From positions 1 to 55,069 of the forward strand of contig CAIQKV010000009.1 of the NCBI GenBank assembly GCA_903872505.1: 55,069 nt of DNA. Reading direction: 5' to 3'. The translations under genes and the position numbers were made by a program. The DNA is from an uncultured Opitutia bacterium (GTDB lineage: Bacteria; Verrucomicrobiota; Verrucomicrobiia; Opitutales; Opitutaceae). A model generated the notes under the pieces. The model saw only the letters and a list, made by a program, of their open reading frames with translations, did not search any database and was not told the DNA's origin. Each line of letters opens with the position of its first letter. Within the stretch, counting starts at the first letter, position 1. Shown in pieces: positions 18,430-26,868 of this stretch.

Positions 18430-18936
18430 CTATTTGCGCGATTTGGGCGGTTTCAACTCCTCAGGAAAGTCCGGCAGCGTCACGTAATATCTCCCGTCAT
18501 CCTGCACGACCAATACACGCAAACGCAGCTGTCCCACCCCTTCCTCCTTGTAGGTAAACCAATATGCATCCATCGGCAGCGTATTTCCTAAAATTGCTCG
18601 TGCCTCCGCCCATTCCTTTTGGGTGTAGTCGTCTCTTGGCGCGGGCTCCACTCCCACATTCTCCGGTCGAAAATCAGCGGGGTTCCTGCTCATCCGAGAC
18701 ATGTCGCCATTGAGCACCGCCTTAAAGAAACCCGGCCATTTACGCTCATAGTAATTGACGGCGTTCGGGTGCAACAGGGTCACATATTTGACTGCGTCTA
18801 AGGTCACGGTGTACAGCACGAACCCCCGCGCTAGTTCGTTGACTGAAGAGGCCCCGCTCGCCGGATGTGAATTGTTGCATCCTCCGAACAACAGGAGCCC
18901 CATTATCGCACAGCTGGCTGTCAGTCGGGAACGCAT
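18430..18936 (-). CDS. Small predicted lipoprotein, unknown function
   Basis: 168 residues from the ATG at 18936; open frame continues upstream but the start at 18936 gives a lipoprotein signal (RLTASCAIMGLLLFGGC, Cys about residue 20). The mature part has no domain I recognise; it contains ARGFVLYTVTLDAVKYVTLLHP and KEWAEARAILGNTLPMDAYW and ends in a basic ELKPPKSRK tail. Base composition is clearly lower in GC than the flanking genes. The gene sits exactly between the two 136-base direct repeats, which points to an acquired, repeat-bounded unit. Confidence 0.65.
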   Translation of the reverse strand: MRSRLTASCAIMGLLLFGGCNNSHPASGASSVNELARGFVLYTVTLDAVKYVTLLHPNAVNYYERKWPGFFKAVLNGDMSRMSRNPADFRPENVGVEPAPRDDYTQKEWAEARAILGNTLPMDAYWFTYKEEGVGQLRLRVLVVQDDGRYYVTLPDFPEELKPPKSRK

Positions 18937-19021
18937 GGGATGAGGTAATGCCCCCCCACGTCTAACCACAAACCTCAAAACTAAGCAGCTCTCAGCTCTC
19001 CCCCACAAATTTTTTGGCGTG

Positions 19022-19157
19022 AAATTAGCCCTCGATCGTGAGCGGGTTGTTTGGACGTATGCCAAACAGATCTGCGGACTTGGCCGATAGGAGTAGGTTG
19101 TCACGACCACACGACGAAGACGACGAATTACGCTCCATCCAACATCCTCAACGGAGG
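19022..19157. repeat. 136-base direct repeat, copy A2
   Basis: Gap-free partner of 18292-18427. It lies upstream of the lipoprotein gene. The 470 bases between that gene (18936) and the next at 19408 otherwise hold no gene; after the repeat there is only an unassigned stretch (19158-19361) and the attC-like half site at 19362. Confidence 0.9.
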
Positions 19158-19361
19158 ACTGAGGACGTGTCGTTCAATTCCCCACCCCTCACGTTCATCT
19201 GTCAGCCGGTTTGGAATGACAGCAGCGACCTGCCCCACCGACATTCGCCGGCACGTTCCGTATATACCAAGTTCCCATGTGCAAACCTCGTCGTCACGGG
19301 GATGAAGGGGATGTCGGGTTGAGGAAGCGAAGTTCTCCTACTCAGAAGATGCGAAGGCAAT

Positions 19362-19407
19362 CAACCTCGCCAAGCCGCGGTGGTTCACCGTAAGGTTGGG
19401 CAAACGT
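19362..19407 (+). repeat. attC-like repeat, partial copy
   Basis: The segment from CAACCTCGCCAAGCCGCGG to GTTGGGCAAACGT matches the fuller copy ending at 20028 with only three differences. It ends in GTTGGGC (19395-19401), which fits the attC R' core GTTRRRY. The matching upstream R'' box is not present, so this looks like a truncated or degenerate site. The next gene starts seven bases on. Confidence 0.5.
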
Positions 19408-20013
19408 ATGACCATAAAAGTTACTTGTGCCGTCATCGCGCTTCTTCTCGCCGGCTGTATTTCACACCCGACACAACCGCCTCAGTTTGTTACCGCGAGT
19501 TTCAACGGTCTTGAGGCTTTTTCAGGATTCTATAGCAATCGCTCGACGGATTCCGAGATTACTAATACTGGCGCTCTCGGGTTGTACGGGCTAGTTGATC
19601 TCTATTCCGAGCACGATAAAGAAACCGACACAGTTAGAGTTGCCACCCATGCAGATAGCTTGGTTTTCGAGGCGCTCAAAGGTGGTCGAGTCATTGCACT
19701 AAAGGAGTTGAAGAAAGGACGAGATTACGAAATTCGCCCCGACGGTTTGAGTTTGAAAGCGAATCCCCATCATGACGGGTATGAAAGCAAGGAGGGAATC
19801 CCGAGCTATTCGCACGAGGTGTCGGAGAAGCTTCTCGGTATCGGGCAAAAGGGCGAAATCGTGATCACATGGCGGGGAACAAATCTGGCGCTCGTGCTAC
19901 TAGTGATTCCTGCAAAATCAGATTTTCTCTATCAGGCAGCGTTCAGGAAATTGAAGGAACTGCCCAACCACCCACCACCGCCAACCTCGCCAAGCCGCGG
20001 TGGTTCATCGTAA
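19408..20013 (+). CDS. Predicted lipoprotein, unknown function
   Basis: 201 residues from the ATG at 19408; a TTG four codons earlier lies inside the repeat and is unlikely. It begins with a lipoprotein signal (TCAVIALLLAGC). The mature part has no family I recognise: FVTASFNGLEAFSGFYSNRS, then charged strands, then GQKGEIVITWRGTNLALVLLVIP. The last 17 codons run through the attC-like repeat, and the stop TAA is part of it, a feature common in integron cassettes. GC is markedly lower than in the neighbouring core genes. Confidence 0.65.
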   Translation: MTIKVTCAVIALLLAGCISHPTQPPQFVTASFNGLEAFSGFYSNRSTDSEITNTGALGLYGLVDLYSEHDKETDTVRVATHADSLVFEALKGGRVIALKELKKGRDYEIRPDGLSLKANPHHDGYESKEGIPSYSHEVSEKLLGIGQKGEIVITWRGTNLALVLLVIPAKSDFLYQAAFRKLKELPNHPPPPTSPSRGGSS

Positions 20014-20021
20014 CGTTGGGC
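19962..20021 (+). repeat. attC-like recombination site (integron cassette type), candidate
   Basis: GCCCAAC (19962-19968, RYYYAAC) is the exact complement of GTTGGGC (20015-20021, GTTRRRY). An inner pair ACCACCG (19974-19980) and CGGTGGT also match. The 60-base length fits an attC site, although the spacers between outer and inner pairs are unequal (5 and about 10 bases). A related but incomplete copy lies one cassette length upstream at 19362. No integrase gene is in the window. Confidence 0.5.
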
Positions 20022-20030
20022 AAATGTAAC

Positions 20031-20507
20031 ATGCGTAACCCTCCGCTAATGTTTTGTTTGGCATTTCTGAGTCTGTGCACGATCGCCTATGCTGGTGACC
20101 GAGACAAGGGCAGCACCGGAGTACCCGATATTCGGAAGGAAGCGGCCGCATTACGCGGGAAGTGGAATCAGACGCTCAAATCAAAGATTGCGGGCTGTGA
20201 TTCGGTGCAAGTGATTGCGAAGTGGTATTCGAAAGATGAGCAGGTGGTCACAACCATCACAGATCGCACGGTGGTGGACGAGCTGATCGGGGCGATAGAG
20301 GTTGTTGAAGACTCGTACGGAGCATCCAATACTGGCATCGGATATTACCAGTATCGCTTTACCGCTCGCGGAGCCGTTGTAGCCACGATCTCCGAAATGT
20401 GTGGTTGCCTCGCTTGGGACGATGGATCGTGGGTTGGTACACCTAGGCTTACAGATCGCTCTTCGAAGGCGTTAGCTCAGTGGATCACCAAATACATTCG
20501 GCAATAG
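20031..20507 (+). CDS. Small secreted protein, unknown function
   Basis: 158 residues with a signal peptide (MFCLAFLSLCTIAYAG, cleaved near 21). The mature region has predicted strands (SVQVIAKWYSKDEQVVTTIT, YYQYRFTARGAVVATI) and a Cys pair (MCGCLAWDDGSW). I do not recognise a family. It starts nine bases after the attC-like R' box, as a cassette gene would, and ends eight bases before the GH32 start. Low GC compared with GH32. Confidence 0.65.
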   Translation: MRNPPLMFCLAFLSLCTIAYAGDRDKGSTGVPDIRKEAAALRGKWNQTLKSKIAGCDSVQVIAKWYSKDEQVVTTITDRTVVDELIGAIEVVEDSYGASNTGIGYYQYRFTARGAVVATISEMCGCLAWDDGSWVGTPRLTDRSSKALAQWITKYIRQ

Positions 20508-20515
20508 CAAGTCGG

Positions 20516-22180
20516 ATGAAAGACCTGCTAACCAAGCAACGTCGTGGCTTCTTGCGCTTGGTGAGCCATCCTGCACTCCGTCTTGCGACCGCGATCCTGG
20601 CGCTGACCGTCGCCTCGGCGCCCGGAATTTGCCGGGCGGAGGACAAATCGGCCGGGCTCCAGGCCGAAATCGACCAGGTCGAACGCCTGATCCCGGCCGC
20701 GAGCGAACTGTTGGTGAAGCTGCAGAACGACCCGCTGCGGCCCAAGTATCACTTTACCGCGCCCTGGGGCTGGATCAACGACCCCAACGGGCTCATCTTC
20801 TGGAAGGGCCGGTATCATCTTTTTTATCAGTTCAATCCCAACGCGGCCTACTGGAAGAGCATCCAATGGGGCCACGCCTCCAGCACGGATCTGTGCCACT
20901 GGACCCATCATCCCATCGCCATGGCCCCGGAGCCGGGCAAGCCCGATTGGAACGGTTGCTACAGCGGCTGCGCGGTCGTCCAGAACGGCGTGCCCACGCT
21001 CGTTTACCTGGGCGTGCCCGGGGGCATCTGCACCGCGACCAGCACCGACGACGAGCTGATCCACTGGACCAAGCACCCGCAGAATCCGGTGATCGCCTGG
21101 CCCCGGCCCGGGGAGAAGAAGGAGTACAAGACCTTTGACCCGAGCGTGTGGCAGCACGGCGGCAGCTGGTACGCCCTGAGCGGCTGGGGTCGCTGCTTTG
21201 CGCGTCCCGACGAACCGGAGGGCGACACCGCCTTCCTGTTCAAGTCGTCCGACCTGGTGCACTGGGAGTACCTGCATCCGTTCTACCAATCGGAACGCCG
21301 CTGGACCGACGCCGACGAGGACTGCGCCGTGCCCAATTTCTTCCCGCTGGGCGGCAAGCACGTGCTGCTCTTTGCCAGCCATAAGCGGGGCGCCCAATAC
21401 TACGTGGGCAGCTATCACGACGACCGATTTGAAATCGAGCAACACGGGCGGCTCAATTGGACGGCCGGACAGGTGATCGCGCCCAATACGATGCTCGATG
21501 ACCAAGGTCGCCGCCTGCTCTTCGCCTGGGTCAACGAGGGGCGGGACGAGGCCACGCACCGCGCCGCCGGCTGGGCCGGGGTGATGACGATCCCACGGGT
21601 GCTGACCCTGGCGACGGACGGCAAGGAGCCGCGGCTGCGCATGGCGCCGGTGCCCGAGCTCGAAAGCTTGCGCCTCAACCATCGCCGCGAGGCGGGCATC
21701 GTGCTGGATGCAGACTCGCCCAAGGACATCGCGAGCATCCGCGGCGACTGCCTGGAAATCCAATGCGAGATGACCGCGGCGACCGCCGGGCAGTTCGGCC
21801 TGATCGTGCGGGCCTCGCCCGACGGGGCGGAACAGACCCGGATCTTCTACGACCCGGCCGCAAAACAATTCAAGATCGACGGCTCCAAGTCGGGGCTCGT
21901 CCTGGACGCGCGGCCCCGGGTCCCCTTCCTCCCCGAGGAGGAAAAGAAGATCCACGTCCAAGCCGCGCCGTTCGAGTTGTCCGCGGGCGAACCGCTTCGC
22001 CTGCGGGTCTTTCTCGACCGTTCGATCGTGGAGGTATTCGTCAACGGCCGCCAGTCCCTCACGCAGCGGATCTACCCCACCCGCCCGGACAGCCTGCACG
22101 TTGGCGTATTCTGTGACGGCGGCCGCGCGAAGGTGAATTTCATCGAGGCCTGGGACATGGCCGCCACGGGATCGTTCTGA
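20516..22180 (+). CDS. GH32 glycoside hydrolase (levanase/fructofuranosidase type), exported
   Basis: 554 residues from the ATG at 20516, with a signal peptide (about 1-41, ending GICRA). The five-bladed propeller motifs are present: WINDPNG with nucleophile Asp89, WGHASSTDLCHW, TFDPSV with Asp208 (family usually RDP; Arg is replaced by Phe), and EDC with acid/base Glu268. The C-terminal beta-sandwich begins near 385 and has LRVFLDRSIVEVFVNGR. Family members release fructose from levan, inulin or sucrose. The missing Arg of RDP may alter substrate. Base composition returns to the high-GC core level, marking the end of the low-GC pocket. Confidence 0.92.
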   Translation: MKDLLTKQRRGFLRLVSHPALRLATAILALTVASAPGICRAEDKSAGLQAEIDQVERLIPAASELLVKLQNDPLRPKYHFTAPWGWINDPNGLIFWKGRYHLFYQFNPNAAYWKSIQWGHASSTDLCHWTHHPIAMAPEPGKPDWNGCYSGCAVVQNGVPTLVYLGVPGGICTATSTDDELIHWTKHPQNPVIAWPRPGEKKEYKTFDPSVWQHGGSWYALSGWGRCFARPDEPEGDTAFLFKSSDLVHWEYLHPFYQSERRWTDADEDCAVPNFFPLGGKHVLLFASHKRGAQYYVGSYHDDRFEIEQHGRLNWTAGQVIAPNTMLDDQGRRLLFAWVNEGRDEATHRAAGWAGVMTIPRVLTLATDGKEPRLRMAPVPELESLRLNHRREAGIVLDADSPKDIASIRGDCLEIQCEMTAATAGQFGLIVRASPDGAEQTRIFYDPAAKQFKIDGSKSGLVLDARPRVPFLPEEEKKIHVQAAPFELSAGEPLRLRVFLDRSIVEVFVNGRQSLTQRIYPTRPDSLHVGVFCDGGRAKVNFIEAWDMAATGSF

Positions 22181-22454
22181 ATCTGGGAACGTCCGCCGGA
22201 CCGGCAGCCGCGCGCGTCTCGAAGCACAGCGCAGGGCTGGCCCCGGCCCAGGATACCAAGCCCACGCCGCACACAATCACCAGTCTCCTGCAGGAGTTGC
22301 TCACGCAGCACGGCGAGTCCGCCAATTCTCGTCCCGCGTTCAGCTTCCCTCCACCGAGACGCTCGGGGCATTATCCGGCGCCCAGAAGCAACGGCAGGGC
22401 ACAATGCTTGGTTGAAATCCGAAGTGAATGAGATAAGCCCACCGGCCAACCACC

Positions 22455-23135
22455 ATGGTCGTGATCCGTTTTACAAGATTTGTCCTGCCCTTGCTGTTAA
22501 CCTGCTTCGTGGGCCCACTTCGAGGCCAGGCTGGCGGCCTCGTCGCCGACCGTCCGACGTTGAATGCGCTCCTGGGCGGTTCCGGATTCACGGAAACCTT
22601 CGGGGGTTACATCCTGGCCCCGGGCACGGCATATAATACGGGGGTTAGTACGCTCGATTCCACGTCGATTGTGAACTCGCAGGGCCCCAACCTGGTCAGC
22701 CCGGGCCTGACTTTCACCGGCACGAATTTCCAATTTGACGGAGTGGGTTACTACAACGCGGTCTCCCGTGAGGTCCTCTTCAATGGGAATACCATGACCA
22801 TCAATTTTGCCTCGCCCACGACCGCCTTCGGCGTGGATGTGCGGGATTTCGCGGGCTACAGCAGCACCATGACCGTCACGATTTACGCCCCCAATGACAC
22901 GACCGTGCTCAATACTTTCTCGGGCATCAGCATCGCCGATCCGGCCATATTTTTCGGCTATCAGGATCCCGGCGGCATCGGTATGGTGACATTGTCGGAC
23001 ACCGGATCGTGGAGTCCGATCATCACCAATCTGACCTTTGTTCCCGTTCCCGAGCCGGCGACCGACGGGTTGACGGCCTGCGGTCTGGCCATCATGCTTG
23101 CGCGTTCAATGCGGCGGCGGAAGTCGGCGGCTTGA
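22455..23135 (+). CDS. PEP-CTERM sorted surface protein
   Basis: 226 residues with a signal peptide (VLPLLLTCFVGPLRG) and a C-terminal VPVPEPATDGL, hydrophobic helix and RRRK end: the PEP-CTERM sorting tag that exosortase/XrtA-type systems recognise. The middle is Gly/Thr/Ser-rich and beta-rich (FQFDGVGYYN, TTAFGVDVRDF), as in many tagged exported proteins of unknown partner. The tag implies an exosortase elsewhere in the genome, often tied to exopolysaccharide production. The 274 bases upstream (22181-22454) hold no gene I can support. Confidence 0.85.
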   Translation: MVVIRFTRFVLPLLLTCFVGPLRGQAGGLVADRPTLNALLGGSGFTETFGGYILAPGTAYNTGVSTLDSTSIVNSQGPNLVSPGLTFTGTNFQFDGVGYYNAVSREVLFNGNTMTINFASPTTAFGVDVRDFAGYSSTMTVTIYAPNDTTVLNTFSGISIADPAIFFGYQDPGGIGMVTLSDTGSWSPIITNLTFVPVPEPATDGLTACGLAIMLARSMRRRKSAA

Positions 23136-23151
23136 CTGGTTGGGCGCGTTG

Positions 23152-23182
23152 CTTGTCCGCCGAAGCCTTGGCGAAGGAGGGC
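23152..23182. repeat. Dispersed palindromic repeat, copy 2
   Basis: CTTGTCCGCC, GAAGCCTTGGCGAAGG, AGGG: same plan as the copies at 11328, 41627, 43180 and 51133, with the right arm eroded. It lies 17 bases after the PEP-CTERM stop. Confidence 0.6.
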
Positions 23183-23318
23183 CCTCAACGCGCACGGATC
23201 GGCCCTCTCCCAAGCGGGCGCGTTAGGGGAAAAGTGTTTCTCCCTCAGCCGCCTGCCGGCCCGTCCGGTTGGCAGGCAGTTGTCCACCCCTGCAGCATTC
23301 TCGCGGGTTTCAACGGAT

Positions 23319-24104
23319 TCACATCTTCGCCGGGGCCGGCGCCACCGGCGCCTTGTAGTCCGGGTCCCACGGCAACGGCAGCTGTTTGGAGCTGAACAAG
23401 AAACTGGCCCAGACGCCGTTGGTGCCGCGGTGGACCCAGGACTGGCCGGCGTCATGGTACTCGTAATGCACGGATTTTCCCTGGATGCCCTTCCCGAGAT
23501 AAGGAACCACCTGCACGTCGTAAGGGAAAGGTACCGGCTTACCCTGGGCGTCCGTCACCTGCACAATCTGGGCGTCGAGGATCTTGGGAATTCTGATGGA
23601 AAACGTGCCGCCCTGCAGTGACACCTCCATTCTGACCTGGCGCACGGCATGGGTCTTGCTGGTCGAAAGTGGCATGAACGTCATGCGCCCGAAGATCTTT
23701 TCGGCCGCCACCGCCACCTCGGGAGCAATGTCCGAGGGAAGGTAGAGGGTGTTGACCTTGAAATCCTGGTCCTGCGAGCTCTGGTCCATCGTCTTGCCGC
23801 TGCCGGAGACGGCCATCTGGACCACGTTCACCCCGTCCAGTCTGGTGGCGCCATAGTGCCCCTTCGTGACGTGGAAGAAGAGCATGTCACCGCAATCGGA
23901 ATGGGTCGGCATCGTCGGCGTTGCCTGCCAGCAGGGACAAGGGATCGCGCAGTTGCAGGTTTCCACCCACTGCCCCTCCACCGCCCACTCGACCTCTGCC
24001 CGCAAAGGCACCGCCGCAAAACCCAGGCTGGCACCCGTCACGGCCAGCATCGCCCGCGCCACTGGCAACCGTGACGCAATCCCCTTCCAGCCAATATTTT
24101 TCAT
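23319..24104 (-). CDS. DUF1326 family protein, exported
   Basis: 261 residues from the ATG at 24104; upstream in-frame starts lie in low-quality sequence. A signal peptide (AMLAVTGASLGFAAVPLRA) precedes the DUF1326 hallmark VETCNCAIPCPCW near residue 47, with more conserved stretches HSDCGDMLFFHVTKGHYG and LDGVNVVQMAVSG. The three clustered Cys suggest metal or disulphide chemistry. The biochemical function of the family is unknown to me. The C-terminal end is Pro/Ala-rich. Confidence 0.85.
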   Translation of the reverse strand: MKNIGWKGIASRLPVARAMLAVTGASLGFAAVPLRAEVEWAVEGQWVETCNCAIPCPCWQATPTMPTHSDCGDMLFFHVTKGHYGATRLDGVNVVQMAVSGSGKTMDQSSQDQDFKVNTLYLPSDIAPEVAVAAEKIFGRMTFMPLSTSKTHAVRQVRMEVSLQGGTFSIRIPKILDAQIVQVTDAQGKPVPFPYDVQVVPYLGKGIQGKSVHYEYHDAGQSWVHRGTNGVWASFLFSSKQLPLPWDPDYKAPVAPAPAKM

Positions 24105-24290
24105 CGGGCCGATTTTCGTGCCGCTTTCCCCAAGGCTTGCAACCCTTTTCGTTTCTGGGAGACGGTTGCGATCTGGATGAGGGCAAACTCTCATCTTCGC
24201 GCCCGCTCCCACCCAAAACCTGCGAGGCCGCAGCGCCGCAGTTCAACTTGCGGCCATACCCGGCTCCGGCACTGCCGCGCAACCCCCGGA

Positions 24291-24698
24291 TCAGATGTTC
24301 TCGTCCGCATCCGCCTCCCGGCCGGTCCGGTTGGCCGGCAGCTGGTGCGGGAAGAAGATATAGTAATTCATCAGCCACCAGCTGCGCGACGAGCGGTAGA
24401 ACAGCGCCGGGAAGGCGACCGAGCCCACCGCCGCCAGCACGATGGCGGTCGTCGTGCCGATGACGCCGTAGACCGCCAGCAGCATGACGGGCGTCAGGTA
24501 GCACACCAGGGTCACCCCGTAGTTGAGCGACAGGGAACCGAGATAAAACCCCTCGCCGCGCTCGATCTGCAGCCCGCACGCCGGGCAGGCCGGGTTCACC
24601 TGGAACAGCGTGCCCGGCTTGAACAGCGTGCGTCCGCCACAGTTGGGGCAGCGGTTGGCGAGGCCCCGGGCGACAATCTGGAGGCGGGTGACTTGCAT
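24291..24698 (-). CDS. DUF983 family membrane protein with zinc ribbon
   Basis: 135 residues starting MQVTRLQIVARG. Two CxxC pairs (CPNCGG at about 17 and CPACG at about 41) form a zinc ribbon, followed by GEGFYLGSLSLNYG and two hydrophobic helices (about 62-88 and 92-110). This is the DUF983 pattern, a small membrane protein often found near cytochrome oxidase genes in other phyla, though no such genes are here. It lies downstream of the tsf terminator on the same strand, so it is probably transcribed separately. Confidence 0.85.
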   Translation of the reverse strand: MQVTRLQIVARGLANRCPNCGGRTLFKPGTLFQVNPACPACGLQIERGEGFYLGSLSLNYGVTLVCYLTPVMLLAVYGVIGTTTAIVLAAVGSVAFPALFYRSSRSWWLMNYYIFFPHQLPANRTGREADADENI

Positions 24699-24750
24699 GG
24701 CGCCCACTGGACCACGGATGGCGCGGAGGGGCACGGCAAAAATGGCCACA

Positions 24751-24779
24751 AAAAAGGCGCTCCGTGGCGGGAGCGCCTG
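24751..24779 (-). terminator. Intrinsic terminator after tsf
   Basis: On the minus strand AGGCGCTCC and GGAGCGCCT pair around a six-base loop and are followed by a T run. It begins 21 bases after the tsf stop. Confidence 0.9.
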
Positions 24780-24799
24780 GGCAATCAGTCCGGTTCGGC

Positions 24800-25393
24800 T
24801 CAGGCGCCGAGCTGGTAGCGCGTGAAGCGGCGCAGCTGGATGTTCTCGCCGGTCTTCGCGATCCGCTCGGTGAGCATCTCCTTCATCGTCTTCTCGGGCT
24901 GCTTCACGAACGGCTGGTCGAGCAGGCAGATCGTGGAGTAAAATTTCTCGAGCTTGCCCTCGACGATCTTCTGCACGGCCGCGGGCGGTTTGCCCAGGAC
25001 CTGGGCACGGGCGATCTCGCGCTCCTTGGCGAGGTCGGCCTCCGGCACCTGCTCGCGGGAAACGTAGAGCGGGCTCGCGGCGGCGATCTGCAGGCAGACA
25101 TCGCGGCAGAACGCCTTGAACTCGTCGTTGCGCGCGACGAAGTCCGTCTCGCAGTTGACCTCGAGCATGACGCCGACCTTGCCGCCGACGTGGATGTAGC
25201 TCTCGATCAGGCCTTCCTTCGTGACGCGGTCGGCCTTCTTGGCGGCCGACGCCGCGCCCTTCTTGCGCAGGATCGTGGTGGCGGCCTCGACGTTGCCGTC
25301 GGCCTCGGTGAGGGCCTTCTTGCAGTCAAGCAGCCCCGCACCGGTGGCGATGCGGAGGTCGTTGACCATTTTGGCTGAGATGATGGTGCTCAT
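24800..25393 (-). CDS. tsf: Elongation factor Ts
   Basis: 197 residues from the ATG at 25393. It has the N-terminal UBA-like helix bundle (VNDLRIATGAGLLDCKKAL, then EAADGNVEAATTILRKKG-type sequence) and the core MLEVNCETDFVARNDEF, the EF-Tu contact region with the TDFV motif. The length matches the short class of EF-Ts (about 195-200), not the longer 280-residue enterobacterial class. It recharges EF-Tu with GTP during translation. It is 31 bases downstream of rpsB, the standard bacterial pairing, and ends at a strong terminator. Confidence 0.98.
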   Translation of the reverse strand: MSTIISAKMVNDLRIATGAGLLDCKKALTEADGNVEAATTILRKKGAASAAKKADRVTKEGLIESYIHVGGKVGVMLEVNCETDFVARNDEFKAFCRDVCLQIAAASPLYVSREQVPEADLAKEREIARAQVLGKPPAAVQKIVEGKLEKFYSTICLLDQPFVKQPEKTMKEMLTERIAKTGENIQLRRFTRYQLGA

Positions 25394-25424
25394 CAATGGA
25401 ATGGGATGGGAATGGCGGGTGAAC

Positions 25425-26309
25425 TTACTCGGCCTTGACCGGGGCCTTCTTGACCCGGGCGACCTTCTTGGTCGGGACGACCACCTCGGCGTCGCCCTCG
25501 ACGACTGCCACGACATCGGCGGGCAGGTCGATCTTCGAGAGGTCGACCTCGCCGGCGGCGACGGGGGCCGGGACGCCGGCGGTGACACCCTTGAGATCGG
25601 CGGCGCCGCGGGCGGCGCGACGCTGGTCGCGCTGGGCCAGGCCGCTCTGGATGGCGGCGACGATGGCGTCGACGATGATGCGGATGGACTTCACCGCGTC
25701 GTCATTGCCGGGAATCGGGTGGCTCAGCGTGGTCGGGTCGGAATTGGTGTCGCACAGGCCGACGCACGGAATGCCGCAGCGCTTGGCCTCGGCGACGGCG
25801 ATCTTCTCGTGGTTCACGTCGACGACGAACATCGCGGAGGGCAGGCCGACCATGTCGGCGATGCCGCTGAAATTGCGCTGCATGCGGACCATCTCGCGCT
25901 TGATGGCGGCTTCCTCCTTGGAGGAAAACTTGGCCAACTCGCCCGCGGTTTCCATGGCCTGGTACTTCTTGTACTTGGCGATGGATTTCTTGACGGTCTC
26001 GTGGTTGGTCAGCGTGCCGCCGAGCCAGCGGTCCACGCACACCGGCATGCCGGTCAGGCTCGCGGCCTCGCGGACGATTTCCTTCGCCTGGCGCTTGGTG
26101 CCGACGAAGAGGATGTTGCCGCCGTTGCCGACGGTGTCCTCGACGAACGTGCAGGCCTTCTCGAGGGCCACGTGGGTCTTGCCGAGGTCGATGATGGAGA
26201 TGCCCTGGCGGTGATCGAAGACGAAGGGCTTCGAGCGGGGATTCCAACGCTTGGTCTGGTGCCCGAAATGCACGCCGGCATCGAGCAGGTCTTTGGGAGT
26301 GACGTTCAT
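25425..26309 (-). CDS. rpsB: Ribosomal protein uS2
   Basis: 294 residues. Conserved S2 motifs: LLDAGVHFGHQTKRWNPR, GNILFVGTKRQAKEIV, RWLGGTLTN, and VGLCDTNSDPTTLSHPIPGNDDA. The protein binds 16S rRNA at the head-body junction of the small subunit. It is longer than the usual 230-260 residues because of an Ala/Val/Lys-rich C-terminal tail of about 50 residues (ending KKVARVKKAPVKAE). First gene of the rpsB-tsf operon. Confidence 0.98.
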   Translation of the reverse strand: MNVTPKDLLDAGVHFGHQTKRWNPRSKPFVFDHRQGISIIDLGKTHVALEKACTFVEDTVGNGGNILFVGTKRQAKEIVREAASLTGMPVCVDRWLGGTLTNHETVKKSIAKYKKYQAMETAGELAKFSSKEEAAIKREMVRMQRNFSGIADMVGLPSAMFVVDVNHEKIAVAEAKRCGIPCVGLCDTNSDPTTLSHPIPGNDDAVKSIRIIVDAIVAAIQSGLAQRDQRRAARGAADLKGVTAGVPAPVAAGEVDLSKIDLPADVVAVVEGDAEVVVPTKKVARVKKAPVKAE

Positions 26310-26507
26310 GTGATCTATGTTTCTCGAAACACAGGCCGGCCAATGGGCCGCCTTGCGATCGTGACTGAGGTTATGGTTGATGGTTGCTAACTGGCAGAGC
26401 GGTCAAAAACAGGGATCGCGCGGGCAACTGGCAAGTGCGAACTGCGCAACAAACCAAAAAGGCGTTGACAGGCAATGGCGTGCGACGCACGTTGCGCCTC
26501 CCTTTGT

Positions 26508-26584
<77 letters not shown>

Positions 26585-26588
26585 ATTT

Positions 26589-26626
26589 AACCCCTCGTAA
26601 TCGCAAGGTTACGGGGGGTTTCGGTT
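26589..26626 (+). terminator. tRNA-Met terminator
   Basis: AACCCCTCGTAA and TTACGGGGGGTT pair around TCGCAAGG, followed by TCGGTTTT. It begins five bases after the tRNA CCA. Confidence 0.75.
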
Positions 26627-26657
26627 TTATTACGCAACACCTCTGGTCTTGCTTTGA

Positions 26658-26730
26658 CAGGCTCATAATCCCGCATTCGCGGGATCGCTGGTCCCGCCTT
26701 GGCGGGATCCAGCCCCTGCACCCAATTTAA
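26658..26730 (+). pseudogene. Broken copy of the tRNA-Met 3' half carrying inserted palindromes
   Basis: CAGGCTCATAA at 26658-26668 repeats 26536-26546 of the tRNA. Where the real tRNA has CCTGAAGGT, this copy has the palindrome TCCCGCATTCGCGGGAT (26669-26685). CGCTGGT then matches again. Where the tRNA has TTCAAAT, this copy has TCCCGCCTTGGCGGGAT (26692-26708). The following 22 bases (26709-26730), through CCA and beyond, are identical to 26569-26590. It cannot form a tRNA: the 5' half is absent and both the anticodon stem and T loop are replaced. Confidence 0.85.
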
Positions 26731-26776
26731 CTCCCTCCCAGTCCCGCAGGGCGGGATTGCGAGGGAGTTTTGGTTT
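26729..26776 (+). terminator. Duplicated terminator with a third palindrome in its loop
   Basis: AACTCCCTC (26729-26737) pairs exactly with GAGGGAGTT (26761-26769), followed by TTGGTTT. The position corresponds to the terminator of the real tRNA, but its interior contains TCCCGCAGGGCGGGAT (26742-26757), of the same type as the two palindromes in the tRNA remnant. Confidence 0.7.
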
Positions 26777-26868
26777 ACTCCCCCCGATGCCCCACGGCCG
26801 TAGTGACGAACTGACCCTGTCACCCCGAACCGGCGCTCATCAAGCGGGCCATCCTGCGCCAGCGCCGG

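Noticed and set aside
18292-19157. The 136-base repeats as attC sites in reverse orientation
   Set aside because: No GTTRRRY/RYYYAAC core pair could be matched in either strand; kept only as unexplained direct repeats.
22072-22449. Minus-strand open frame after GH32
   Set aside because: It overlaps the GH32 3' end and the translation is compositionally random; no promoter or ribosome site was visible.
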